From Cryptomeria japonica (taxonomy: Eukaryota; Streptophyta; Pinopsida; Cupressales; Cupressaceae), in assembly GCF_030272615.1 (NCBI RefSeq), contig NC_081414.1, forward strand, positions 815,509,069 through 815,573,068: a stretch of DNA of 64,000 nucleotides, written 5' to 3'. Positions 33,291 to 44,720 of the stretch are shown one piece after another (the stretch's first letter is position 1; each line of letters starts with the position of its first letter). Made by a program: the position numbers and the translations under genes. Under the pieces are notes generated by a model. The model was given only the letters and a program-made list of their open reading frames with translations. It did no database searches and was not told the origin of the DNA.

Positions 33291-34389
33291 CTATGTGGAA
33301 TTTTCGTGGGTTGTTTCTTGACCAACTCTGAACTTTTTATAAAATTCCTCTTCTTCTGTGGGTTCATCTGGCTCTCTGAATGTCTCGATGAGCTCATAGT
33401 CACTGGAGGATCTATCTGAACCCCATTCCCATTCGTTGGAGTCTGTGGAATAGCAATCCTCTTGTTGAATTTTGGCAGCTTTGATTTGTAAGGCTCCTTC
33501 TATCCTTTTAGTGTGGACCTTGGAAGTCAGGAAACCAAGTCCCTTCGTGCGTTCCTTTTTGAAAGTCAATTCAGGGTGTAAAGGTTCAATAATGCCTTCC
33601 TTTCGTAACCCAAGAGGGCTTTTTCCATCATACCCAAATTTTTGTAGAATCTTGAAGCCTTTGCCATATTTGTCACATGGTAGACTAATGTGACCTTGTG
33701 TGTCATCTTCAAGGTCTTTGTAGAGCATTTTGTATAAGTCTTCCTCTTCCAGTTCGCCCCATCTTTGAAAGGTAGTAGGGTCCCATTTGAGTACCACGAT
33801 GGATACTTGCTTGTTCGGATGTGGTCTTCCATATTCTTTTGGGGAACTCATGACTTGTTGTAAGTACATGGTCTGATTTAAAGCATATTCTCCCATGCCT
33901 TTGTCCTGAAACTTGCCTTTAATCTCACCTTGCTTTGATGTCAAAGGTTTCAATGACTCAGGATCAATGTATGCCGAAGAAGGAACAGCTTCACGATTAC
34001 TAGGAATGATGGTCTTAGTCTGTGATCTTAGGTTATTGCAATATATGAATGGATTAGGGTCACTGTTAACTGTTACCTCGGCTCCATTGTGAGGAAACTT
34101 AATGCATTGGTGATATGTCGATGGGATTGCCCTCATTTCATGAATCCAAGGATGTCCTAGCAATATGATATAAGTGAGATCTAGATCTAGGACTTGACAA
34201 ACCACATCCTTTGTAACTAGCCCAACTCTGAGAGGTAAGGTGACTATGCCCTTGGACGAACATTCTTCATCATCATATGCCTTGATGGTGATTTGATTTG
34301 TTGAATTCACAGCTTTATCAGAATATCCCAATTGTTTAATTGTGATCAATGTACAAATGTTTAGACCTTCTCCTCCATCTATCAGGACT
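33291..34389 (-). pseudogene. TatN protease with G-patch segment
   Basis: The protease active-site loop lies just before 34349 on the minus strand (LIDGGEGLNICTL, about 34383-34345). The later HPWIHEMRAIPSTYHQCIKF (about 34155-34096) is the conserved C-terminal protease element. Downstream at about 33690-33510 is a Gly-rich segment GKGFKILQKFGYDGKSPLGL and KGLGF that looks like a G-patch, an RNA-binding module known from some Tat and retroviral proteases. A stop (TAG) at 33288-33290 ends it. Confidence 0.75.
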
Positions 34390-36947
34390 CATTTTATTCG
34401 ATGTTTGTGTATGAAGGCTTCAATGTGTAGTGGTTCATTATGTGGCTGACTTACAAAGGCGTCATCGGCTTCTATGAAGGTAAGGGAATGTGGAATGGAA
34501 AGGTATCCCACCATGGCTTGAAACTGGTCCACATTCAGATCAGTAGGAATGGCGGTCTCTCTCAAGATTTTGTCAAGAATAGCTTTATGAGCGGGGGATA
34601 TGCGTAAGAGCTCAAGGATGGAGATGAGCGTGGATGTCTTCCCTAACTGTTCTACAAGGTCATACTCAAGTTTGGTTGATGAAGAAGTGGTGTTTTTATT
34701 TGAAGCACCTGGCAAAGTGATTTTACCTCGACGAGTTGTAACATGACATTCAGAGGTAGGTTCGGAAGAAGATCCAACACCTTTTAGGACAATCTTGGGT
34801 CTCTTAGTAGGATTCTCAAGGTTTTTGTCCTTGATGATAATAGTAGAGACATAATTGTCCATCGAGATGTGATTGATGGTTGAATCATAGTTGTAAGATG
34901 CTCTGGTATAGTTGGTTTGATCATCTATGGCTTTAGCTTTTCCCTTGTCATGCTTTGGGAATGGTTCCTTAAACATCTCATGTTCTTGATTGGATGAGTG
35001 TCCCTCTATCTCAATGTCACCTCTATCAATGAGATCTTGTACGATGTTCTTCAGTCGATGACAATTTCCTATCTTATGACACTTGCTCTTATGAAATTCA
35101 CAATACTCATCATCATTCCACCAATTTGGTTTAACCTTCGGTTCATATGGAGGAAAATCTGGAACTGTGATTACCTTGTTTTCCACTAGCTTTTTGAAGA
35201 CTGACTCAAGTGGTTCCCCCAATGGGGTGTACTTCCTTCATGATCTGGAAGTTGTTTGAGTATTCACTTGATTGTTTGTATAACTTGATCCCGAAAAGAT
35301 GAATTTGGGTCACACTGTGTTGGCATCAACAACACCATCATTGATTGTGTTCTTATTTTTATTCCAAAATCTTGGCTTGTCTTTTCCTTTAAAGTCATCT
35401 TTGTTTTCCTTGAATATCTTAATGACTCCTTGTTCAATTAGGACCTTTTATGTTGCTAAGCCTTTTTCAATGACGTCGTTGAAGGTAGACAAACAAGCTT
35501 TCCTTAGATCATAGCCAATGTGTTTATTAACATTTTGCGTGAACATTTCTACCATTTGTTTTTGTGGAATTTCACAAGAGCATCTGCTGGCTAGATTCCT
35601 CCATCTTTGTAAAAATGATGCAAAAGACTCTCCCTCTTTTTGCTTGGTGTTGCACAAAGTAGTGACTGATATGTCTGTCTCTATGTTGTAGGAGAAATGT
35701 TGGATAAATGCCTCTGCTAAATCACCCCATGACTTAATACCAGGTGGGAGTTGGTAGAACCATTCCATAGCTTGATCACCTAAGCTTTGTGGGAATAATC
35801 TCATCAAATATGTCTCTTCTGCTGCTACCTCAATGCAAGTTGTGAAAAACTATCTTATGTGTGACTTAGGATCCCCTTTTCCTCTATACTTATCAAACTT
35901 AGGTGTCACAAAATGTGTAGGAAATGGAGGCATTGGAATTCTCTTGTCGAATGGATAAGGACATATGTCTCTCATTGTGTAGGTTGGCTTCGGTGCATTT
36001 ATGTCCTCCATTTTCTTTTGTAAGTCCCTGATTTGTTGCTCCAAATTGCTCTTAGGTGGAGATCGACTTCTTGAACCATACCCCATGTTTGAGGCACCAA
36101 TTGGAGGAGGAGCGTGTTGCATATATGGATGATATTGATTATACACATGTTCATATGGAGGAGGTCTATAGTGATGTTGCATATATGGACCACTTGGTAT
36201 AGATTCATGTTGAGGAACACCATATCTATTTTGTGCATGTATATTATACTCTACAGGCATGTCATGTTCTAATGTGTTGCCCCCAAATTTGACGCGGGGT
36301 TTCCTTGTGTCCAAATTTTGAGCATGCCTTTGAATATCCAATTGCTTTGGTGGTTGATCCTTAGCTTGGGCATGTGATTGAGCATATCTTTCTGCATAAG
36401 ACTTCCATAATGGTCTACGAAGGTGAGTATCATATGCTTGACCATGTGTATGTGGGACCTCTGGTTTTTGAAGCAAAGATGATGGTGATTCAGGTACCAT
36501 ATATGGTCCTCTATTTCCTCCACTATTAGGCCTCCTTTGATCCATGTTGGAGTGAGTTTGTTGCAAAGGTCGATTTTCCATTATTTGAGACATGTCAAAA
36601 TCATGAGGTATCTTGGCTCCACTCTGTGCCATCATTTGTAAGAAATATTGTCTATCCCTCCTCATTATTTCCTCAACCAACCGATTGAAATGGGGATTCA
36701 TAATGGATTCTTCCACATCGGCTGAATGTACTGAAAAGTTGTCCATATTGTCATTGTGGGTATCATTGTTATTTGTAGTGCCCATGTTCTCAACATTTGG
36801 AATGTTTCTATAGATATCCATGTCAGGTAATGTGTTATGATCAGTATTGAAAAAGACATCATTGTCATACTCATAAACACTCATGTTTGCAGACTCTTGA
36901 GCCTCTTTAGTTTCTCTCCTAGATTTTTGAAGACGGGTTTCAACCAT
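34390..36947 (-). pseudogene. TatN gag
   Basis: Starts with ATG at 36947 (MVETRLQKSRRETKE). An acidic, Asn/His-rich N-terminal region follows, then a Pro/His/Tyr-rich middle (about 36500-36060) and a coiled-coil-like EQQIRDLQKKMEDI (about 36040). The gag capsid core is at 35900-35450 (MRLFPQSLGDQAMEWFYQLP; SFASFLQRWRNLASRC). A CCHC-like knuckle CEFHKSKCHKIGNC lies near 35105-35060 (Cys-x2-His-x5-His-x4-Cys type). Stops split it near 35849, 35447 and 35250. It is a near twin of TatM gag. Confidence 0.82.
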
Positions 36948-37279
36948 GAACTAGGTATTGACCAAGATGTGTGAGACTAGATGAAAATGGAAAAAGTATG
37001 GATGACCAAGAGTTGGATGGGATGTAAATGAATCTGAAGTGTACTTGCAATGTCCAAAGTGTAAGACCAAGTATGTATGTAGTAGAGTAGGTGTGACTTC
37101 CAAAGAGAGGATAGTTTCTCTTGATGAGGTAAGTTGACCTTGACTCTAAGTAAGACCAAATGAGACCCAAAGGTAAGAAACCTTGATGAGGGACCACTTA
37201 GCAAAGTATTGTTGTATGTAGTGTGTTGACAAAGTATAATGAGGACAAGCAAGTGACCTTTTGACTCAAGTTTAGACAA

Positions 37280-37735
37280 TTGTGAATGTAAAGTGAGATA
37301 TGAAGCAATGATGGACTATGTGAGACCCAAAGACAGGTTGAATGCTAAATGAAACTTGGAGAAATGACCTAGGAAGCTCAAGAATTTCAAAATTGACTGT
37401 GTTTGTTTACTGGACTGTAACAATTTTTTCAATTCTGAACACAGACGCGGTTTCCTGACACAGACGTGTCTCTGTTTAACACAGACGCACTTCTGAGTTT
37501 TTTGCAAAATGCACTGTTGATTCTGGGAACACAGACGTGTTTCTGCCCTTCACAGAGGCGGTTAGATAGCACAAACATGATTATGATAGACACAGATGCA
37601 TTTCTGTAAAATTTGTGCAATTTTTTCCAATCTGTGAAGTCATTTTGTTGTGACCAAATCTGATTGTTTGACTATTTTTCATGACAAGAGGACACAATGT
37701 TGATGAAGACCCAATGTTTTTAAGAATATTTTTCA
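37280..37735 (-). promoter_or_regulatory. TatN leader with CACAGACGCG repeat cluster
   Basis: Untranslated leader upstream of gag. Between 37438 and 37610 seven related words occur (plus strand ACACAGACGCGG, ACACAGACGTGTCTCTG, ACACAGACGCAC, ACACAGACGTGTTTCTG and decayed forms). Each has imperfect dyad symmetry (CAGA ... TCTG). The same cluster is in the TatM leader. Confidence 0.7.
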
Positions 37736-37852
37736 TCAAAAAGAAAAGGTGTCCAAGCAACTGGAACAAATAAATACATATAATTCAAAATGGCCTTGAC
37801 CCCCTCACTTGTGATCAATGACGGATTCTTAAAGAAGAAAGGGCATAATTAC

Positions 37853-38619
37853 TGTATATGGTGAAAATGGATACAATAATAATGATATTGAAAGGCTAAA
37901 TGAATTCAACCACAAAAACCCTAGCCTAACAACAACAAAGATCCACCATAACATATGAAGATTACCTAAGACAATGTAAATCAAACGAAATCACAAAGAT
38001 TATACCATCACATGTCCAATAGGGTTTGGATCTCCATTCTTCCTATCTCCATTGATCTTGCTTGATATATTTGCTCTCAGATTTTATGTGCACAAGAGCT
38101 CAACAAAGAACGGAATGTGGTTGCAAGTAGGATCGTAGTGTAGTCAAGTCCTTAAGATGAATGATTAGGGTTTGATAATGAAGGAAGCATCTCCTTATAT
38201 AGAAGACACTATATGAAATGGAGGGATAAGATTGAGAGGTGTAAAAGGAGGTCAGCTATGATTAGAGGGTAGGTAAAGAAAATAATAAAATAATGAAAGG
38301 GGTAGGTAGTGTATGAATTAAGAGATGAATGACATGTGTCATGGGTAGAAAAGGTTAATGAATTAATTAAATAAATAAAGATTTATATAATTAATAGAAG
38401 AAGTGGGATCAATTAAATAAATAAGATATTTATTTAATTTAGGAAAAGGATAATTTAAATAAATAAATGTATTTATTTAAATGAGAAATAAGGCTAGAAG
38501 AGGATAAATGAATTAATTAAATAAATAAATATTTATTTAATTAATAGAAGAATTAGGCTTAGATAATTAAATAAATAAAATATTTATTTAATTAGACTGG
38601 ACAATTTTGGGTGTCTACA
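37853..38619 (-). repeat. Solo Tat-type LTR (copy L2)
   Basis: Minus-orientation LTR running from TGTAGACACC (right end) to CACCATATACA (left end), flanked on both sides by a perfect 5-bp duplication ATTAC (37848-37852 and 38620-38624). It has the same family as 48980-49762. The minus-strand TATA box is at 38201-38194. LINE-D coding sequence continues on both sides, so the internal part of the element was lost by LTR-LTR recombination. Confidence 0.9.
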
Positions 38620-39960
38620 ATTACTTGCAAGAGAAGAAGAGTATTGGAGACAAAAGTCTCGTGAATTGTGGTTAAGAGATGGTGATTATAATACAAAAAT
38701 TTTCCATATGTTTGCAAATTAAAAAAGGTTCAATTTTTTCAATTCAAGATAGCTCTTTAGGATTAGTTCTTACAAAGGAGTCTAAGATTCAAAATGAAGG
38801 GATTAAGTTTTCTCAAATCTATTATTAGTAGCTAATTATCAAAATCAACTAGTGAATCAATAGTCACAAGACCTTTTAGTTGTAGTGCCAAGATTAATTA
38901 CTAATTAAGATAATGTCTCTCTCTTATAGCCATTCACCCTTCTAGAGCTCAAACAAGTTGTCTTCTCATTATCTTCTGATAAAGCACCAAGCCCGGATGG
39001 GTTGACTACTCTTTTGTTTCAAAATGTTTGGGAGTTTATTGGCTTTGACTTGTTTATGGAACTTGAAGAGTCAAGAAGAAATGGGTCTATTTTAAAATAA
39101 TTTAACACAACCAATATTGCAGTCATACCTAAGATCAAAGATCCAAAATCTTTTGCAGATCTCAAACCAATATCTTTGTGCAATATGATGTATAAAATCA
39201 TCACAAAAGCAATTTATCTTCGCCTCTAGCCTTTCACTTCCAAGATTATATCTCTTGAGAAAGGTGGTTTTGTTCCAAGAAGAGAAGCAACTAATGGTGC
39301 CATTATTACACATGAAATCTTGCATTCTATAAAAGTGCATAATCTGCCCTCTTTCATTGTCAAATTTGGCATGATGAAGGCTTATGACCAAGTAAATTGG
39401 CATTTTCTTATTCAAGTTTTAAAATAGTTTGGATTTTGTCATAAGTGGTGCAAGTGGATTTTATCTTGTATTTCAGGTGCTAAATTTTCAGTTATTATTA
39501 ATGGCAGTCTGGTTGGTTTTTTCATTTTTTCTTAGGAGGTGAGACAAGGGGATCCTTTTTCTCCTTCTCTCTTTATCATAATGGTAGAGGCTTTGAGCAT
39601 ATCAATAAAGGTAGCTAACTCACATGGATTTTGGAAAGGGATTACAGTGCCTCAAAAAAATATCTCAACTTCTCACAATTTATTTGCAAATAATACTACA
39701 CTATTGGGGAAATCTTTGGTACAAGAGGCTACACAAATGAAATGTTTTTTGGACAAATATACTGCAATTTCAGGAAAAAGGGTAAATGCAAGTAAGTCAA
39801 AATTCTTTATCTTTTATACAAGTGTTTCTTTGAAAAGAAGAATTATAAAAATCTTGGGCTTTCAGCAATCTGAGATTCCTTGTTCATATTTAGGCATACC
39901 ACTTTTTATGGGAACAAATAAATCTATTTTTGGAATAAGGTTATCGAAAGAATAAAAGCT
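38620..39960 (+). pseudogene. LINE-D reverse transcriptase
   Basis: LAREEEYWRQKSRELWLRDG at 38628-38690, then SSDKAPSPDGLTTLLFQNVW (about 38968), DLKPISLCNMMYKIITKAIY (about 39160), KFGMMKAYDQVNWHFL (about 39363), RQGDPFSPSLFIIMVEAL (39542-39596) and a catalytic box at 39683-39694 that reads FANN instead of FADD, so both catalytic Asp are Asn (AAT AAT). SKSKFFIF and a CSYLGIPLFMG segment (about 39880) close the thumb. Stops split it. Confidence 0.85.
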
Positions 39961-40008
39961 AGAGTGCTCTCATTGTTTGGAAGAATTTAACTAATAAAAT
40001 TTGTTCTT

Positions 40009-41201
40009 TTGTCAATTCCAAACTTCTTTATGACAGTACTAAAAGCACCCAAAATGATAATCTCTCAATTTGGAAAATTAATGAGAGGCTTCTTTTGGAG
40101 GGGCAATATGAATAACCATAGAAATTTGCCTCTTATTTCCTTGGATAAGATGAGTACAAATAAATTCAAAGGTGGGGTAGGCTCGCATGATTTAATTTCA
40201 AGAAATATGGCATTTGGAGAAAAATTGATTTGGTATATGTATACAAAACCACATCTAAAATGGTATAACATCCTTCAAGCAAAATATCTTGACAACCATT
40301 TACTTTCCAGGATTCTAACTATTGCAAACCCTCCTAATGGTTCTACAATTTGGAATTTTATGTTATCATACAGACACATTATTATCTATTACATCTCATG
40401 GGACGTGAATAATGGTAAAGATGTGTTATTTTGGGACAACTCATGGAATGGTCATCCTCCTTTGAACACCAATCAAGACTTGGAGATTGCAGTAGGTTTA
40501 CTAATAGGGTGTTGGGGTTCTAAGTTAATTGATTATGTACAATCAATATGTGCATCTATTGGGAGGGAAACATGAAAATATTTATCTCTTATTCCTATTC
40601 CACCAAATGACGTGGTTCTTTTGAATAACATCTTGAAAAATAGAGTGGTATACTTTTCTAATAAGGAAGATAGAATCATATGGGCTCCCTCAAAGTCTGG
40701 ACAATACTCGATTAAACAGGGGTATCAAGATTTAGTTAGCAAAGGGCAACAGATTCACAAGAAAACAACCTACTCATTTTGTTGGAATCTGATGGTGCTC
40801 CCAAAGGCAGGTAGTTTTGCTTGGTTGGATTTGAGGAAAAAAATTCTAACTAGTGACAAGCTATCCAAATTTGGTATTGTTGTCCCTTTTCAATGAGTGC
40901 TTTGTAGTGATCAATGGGAATCAGTAGACCATTTGTTTGTGAAATGTGCCTATTCTCATGAGTGTGGAATTTCATAAAACGGAAATTATGTTGTCTTCAT
41001 GTTCTTCCTAATTCCCTTTGGGATGTTTTCTCAAGTTGGCCCGTTCTATATAAATCCAGTTTTTTTGCTTGTATCTGGAGAATAGTCCCAATAGTACTCA
41101 TATCGACCATTTGGTGGGAGCGTACTAGTAGAATATTTAGAGACTCTAAGTCCTCATGGGAGCATATTGTAGTTAAAATTGAGAAATTTGTCTCGAAATG
41201 A
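40009..41201 (+). pseudogene. LINE-D connection and zf-RVT region
   Basis: After RT the frame carries the usual LINE segment (FFMTVLKAPKMIISQFGKLM, FFWRGNMNNHRNLPLISLDK) followed at 40680-40970 by the zinc-binding region seen in plant LINEs: APSKSGQYSIKQGYQ, LPKAGSFAWLDLRKKILTSD and DHLFVKCAYSH. Stops at 40575 and 40896. Function in LINEs is unknown, and the motif is a reliable family marker. Confidence 0.75.
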
Positions 41202-41329
41202 ATGAACTCTTATATTTTTACTTATAAATCTAGTGCTTCCTTGTTCACAAGTTGGGATAATCAAATTTTAAATAATTGGAAATTCATCTCGCTCCTATTC
41301 AAAGGCAGTGTACTACATCCTCCTAAGAA

Positions 41330-41830
41330 GAAAGTGGATAGAAGATGTGTAAAATGGATACCTCCCTGGGATAACTTTTGCAAACTTAACTTTGATGGAG
41401 CTTCATGAGGCAATCCTAGAGTGTCGAGAGAAGGTATGTGTATTTGTGATTGAAATGGAATCCTAATTGCAACTAAATAAATTCAGTTATCCAAAGGTAT
41501 GAACAATATGGTTGAAGCTCAAGCTCTTTTAAATGGCTTAAAGTTGGCTCAAAACATTGGTATAAGAAATCTCCAAATTGAGGGTGATTCATTGTTGATT
41601 GTCAATTCTTGTAAGAAACAAATTATTCATAATTGGGAGCTAAATTATATTCTACAGTGATGTTGGTCTTTATTCTCACACTTTGATTCAATTGTGATCT
41701 CTCATACATATCAAGAAGGTAACAAATTACCTGATTCTTTGGATGTGAGGCTAAAGATCTTGAAATCTTTAAAGACTCCAACTTTAAAGGTTTCCCATCA
41801 ATTGCCAACATCATAGAAATTGAATACACT
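41330..41830 (+). pseudogene. LINE-D RNase H
   Basis: RNase H with KLNFDGAS (first catalytic Asp, about 41388-41408), VEAQALLNGLKLAQNIGI and EGDSLLIVNSCKK (about 41510-41620; Glu and Asp present), and TYQEGNKLPDSLD near 41707-41745. Frame changes and stops (TGA at 41406) occur. It is the C-terminal domain of plant L1-type ORF2. Confidence 0.78.
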
Positions 41831-42092
41831 CACTAACCATACTTTCATGGTTGATAGTTTGGGTTAATAAAGAAATAGTATTTTTAGCAGGTTGCATTGC
41901 TTCTATTGTTGGTTACAAAGCTGCTAAGCTTTCACCATTATGTAAATGGATGCATTATACATGTGTCATGCTTTAAATTGTAATTGAATTGTCTGTTATC
42001 TAGCTAGAAAAGAGCCCTCAAAATAGATTCATGTATATCATGTAACTCTTTATTATATATTTATATATGGGCCTTGTGCTCCTTGCTTTAAA

Positions 42093-42476
42093 AAAAAAGG
42101 AATAAAAATTAAAAAATTAAACATATAATTTATTCAACAATACATTTCCACAATTCATTGGATTAATAGTGCGTGCTCGTGGATTCAACTGGGTGAGAAT
42201 TTCTGCATCAGTATATATAATTTATTATTAAAAAATTAAATATATAATATAAAAAATAAGCTATTATTACCTATATGTATTTAAAAAGTTAAAAAATAAA
42301 GTAATATATATCTTAAAATCAATTAATTATATATATATTATAATTAAGTTCTTATTAAAAATAAACAAAAATAAAAAAATTTAAAAAATTATATAAAATA
42401 TTAAAATTTTAATTATTTTTATAATAAATAAAAGATTATTAAAAAAATTAAAATAAATTATTTAATTTTATCATAA
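42093..42476. other. AT-rich low-complexity interval
   Basis: Follows the LINE-D A-rich end. Runs of AATTAAAAAATT and TATATA. Nothing coding. Confidence 0.5.
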
Positions 42477-42724
42477 GTGAGGAGCATTAGGACAAATGGA
42501 GGCTATAGGGGTATAGGTGCTCTACAGGAAATGCTGGAGCGTACGAAATCAGGATGGGTATGGGTATTGGGGGATGCAAATTTTCCCCACATAGCCCGTG
42601 CCTTGATAAACATGTGTTTGTCGGATACATACCTAAAGATATTTTTTGGGAAGAATGGGCAATATTATTTGTCACTAAACAAAACAAAACAAAAAAAAAA
42701 ATGGGAAAGAATGCACAATACATA
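42477..42724. other. Unrecognised short interval before the MITE
   Basis: An 82-codon open frame (42477-42725) has no motif I recognise (GWVWVLGDANFPHIARAL is its most ordered part). It could be an old host or transposon fragment. Confidence 0.25.
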
Positions 42725-43171
42725 GGGGAGAGGACCCAGTTGTGCACCCTAACTTCGCGCTTCTCAAAACTCCTACATGGAAATTTTAAATCACTCCCCA
42801 TTTTTTACAATAGCTTACTTGGCAAGTCCCCTAAGGTTTCAAGGCCACATCATCAAATATGAGGCCACATCAGCATACTTTTTGCCAAGGTGTCTAAAAC
42901 AACCCAAAAAAAAGTGAGACCAATAAGCATGCAAAAGGGGCCCCAATACTTGTGCAGTTGATGTGGCATCACATGATTGGTTGCTTTTTACAAAAAATGA
43001 TATATTTCATTCAATTATTGGTACTCATCATAGCAATAACAACTTTAAAGTCACAATTACTGGTGCAATGTTGTACAAAAATTGGACATTAAATCATCAA
43101 GTATGAGGGTATTAAATCAACAACTTCTATCACAAGAGTTGGAACGCGCTCAACTATTGGGTCATTTCCCC
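42725..43171. mobile_element. MITE-like element with TA duplication
   Basis: The terminal inverted repeats are GGGGAGAGGACCCAGTTGT at the left and, read inwards from the right, GGGGAAATGACCCAATAGT (15 of 19 matching). It is flanked by TA on both sides (42723-42724 and 43172-43173). Length 447 bp, no coding capacity. The TA duplication suggests Tc1/mariner-type mobilisation, but I cannot assign a family. Confidence 0.65.
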
Positions 43172-43299
43172 TAAATGAAAGAGTGCAGGCTATACAAAAA
43201 TAAGCGGTATGATAACTAAGTATCTCATGTTTTGTGAAATTAAATTGTAAATTTTTCCATAAACTTTTATTTTGATTTTTTTCTTTATTTTTTTATTGC

Positions 43300-44720
43300 A
43301 TTAATATTTTTTATCTACCATGATGACTGTACTCTGTCCGGATGGCTTGCTTTCAATTTTATTGCATCATTTACTTTCTTCCCAAGTGGTGGCCATTTTT
43401 TTTATTTATCTTGTTTCATATGGGAGATTTCACTCGTGTGAATATCTCGGTTTGTTGCTTGGCATGTTTTTTATTTATGGCTTTCAGCATCGTGTGGATA
43501 TTGTCATCATTTTTTTATAAAGGTGGTGGCTTGTCGTTGCATTTTTGCACGTATCTTTTTGGGCTTGCTTGAGGAAATATTTATTGCAGTGTCCTTTGGT
43601 GGTAGTGTTGCTATCTTATTATGACATTTGAGCTCTTTATACTATGTGCTTTCTCTTGGCTTTGCATTATCTTTTTGATGGAATCAGTGGGCTACCGCAT
43701 TTTGATGCCTCACAAACATTATGATTTCCAAGACTCTTATGCTTTGGATGATGAAAAGCTTGGGCGTTTGTTTCAAGTTTATTCACTGGATTTTTCTCTG
43801 CTTTTCGCAAGATTTTGGGAAAGCGATGGCTGGCAGAAAGCTCAGGTTGTTCTCTTGTTGATATAGAATCTCATTTTCTCACTATCTGTATGGATGTGTT
43901 GCTGGATTTTGCTATGGTCAAGGAAATTTTTTATGCATATTTCAACTCCCATTTCTACACTACTGATGATTTGGATAGTGCATTGTCTAATTACCATTTT
44001 GAATTTTGTGATTTTGAGTATGGTGGTTTTATTTCTCATTCTCAATTATTATCTTCTAGTTGGCAGGGGGAACTTCTTTCAATTTTAAGGAATGGTTTGA
44101 TATCTAACTCATATGATGATACGTTGTTTGCTATGGTAGCTCTATTGGATCATGTATCACCAGATTGTTTTGCTGCAACTATTAATATATTTGCAGGAAT
44201 TTACTTTCTCTTAGAATCGATGCATAATGTTCGATCTTCACCAGTGTTAGTTTTGCCTATCCAGATGGTGCCTCCTTCTTCTCCTCCATTGGAAGGTTCT
44301 AGCACATGGTATTTGAATTCTTTGTCATAAAGACACTTGGCTTTGCAGTATAGTAAAGGAATTACAGAGCAAAAGATAGAAGAAAGATTTTGGTTCATGG
44401 GTGTGGAAAAGGGCTTTGAAATCATCTATCTTCCCCATTATTAGTAGCAGAGGAGTTTACTTTTTTAGAACTATATGATGGGTCTGCTATGTGCCATATG
44501 GCCTCTATGTAATGTGGAGCTTATAAGTGACTGCATTTTGAATGCGGCAGATTGTATAAACTGTTATGATAGTTTTATAGGTTTATTTTATGAGCTGTGA
44601 CAGGAGGTTTTCTTTCCAGGGTTCTTTCCTCCAGTATGCTCTTTGAATCTTGTGTAAAATATATATATAAAAATTTAGTGGAATACTCCATTTTTATCAA
44701 AAACAATAATAATAATAATA
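43300..44720 (+). pseudogene. Retroposed sequence with an unrecognised ORF
   Basis: The open frame 43815-44330 (171 codons, unusually long for this AT-rich context) encodes an acidic, aromatic-rich protein (MVKEIFYAYFNSHFYTTDD; SYDDTLFAMVALLDHVSPD; PPSSPPLEGSSTWYLNSL). An overlapping frame at 43681-43866 reads YDFQDSYALDDEKLGRLFQV, so a frameshift may separate two parts of one protein. After the stop, KGITEQKIEERFWFMGVEKG is readable to 44430. The block ends AGTGGAATACTCCATTTTTA then an A-rich (AAT)n tail at about 44697-44722, as at the 3' end of plant LINEs. It could be a LINE 3' part or a processed pseudogene. Confidence 0.4.

Larger units (their letters stand above)
31452..37735 (-). mobile_element. 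TatN: truncated Ty3/gypsy Tat-lineage element
   Basis: Collinear with TatM (57171-62840) at an almost constant offset of about 25.1 kb, with roughly one difference in eight in a sampled 195-base stretch. From 36947 down to 31452 one reading frame is interrupted only by stops. It contains the leader, gag, protease region with G-patch, and RT up to motif QRAMTT, where it switches to unrelated sequence at about 32082. At the other end the leader stops near 37735, where LINE-D begins. No LTR is attached. Confidence 0.82.
37735..42092 (+). mobile_element. LINE-D: 5'-truncated non-LTR retrotransposon
   Basis: Plus-strand LINE ORF2 from the region before RT to the 3' end, interrupted at 37853-38619 by a solo LTR. 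It shows the WRQKSRELWLRDGD pre-RT motif, RT, a zinc-binding zf-RVT region and RNase H, then an A-rich end (GCTTTAAAAAAAAA near 42083). Joining the two sides of the solo LTR keeps the frame (KEERA, stop, LLAREEEYWRQKSREL). Its left end abuts the TatN leader, so it is either 5'-truncated on insertion or joined by deletion. Many stops. Confidence 0.8.
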
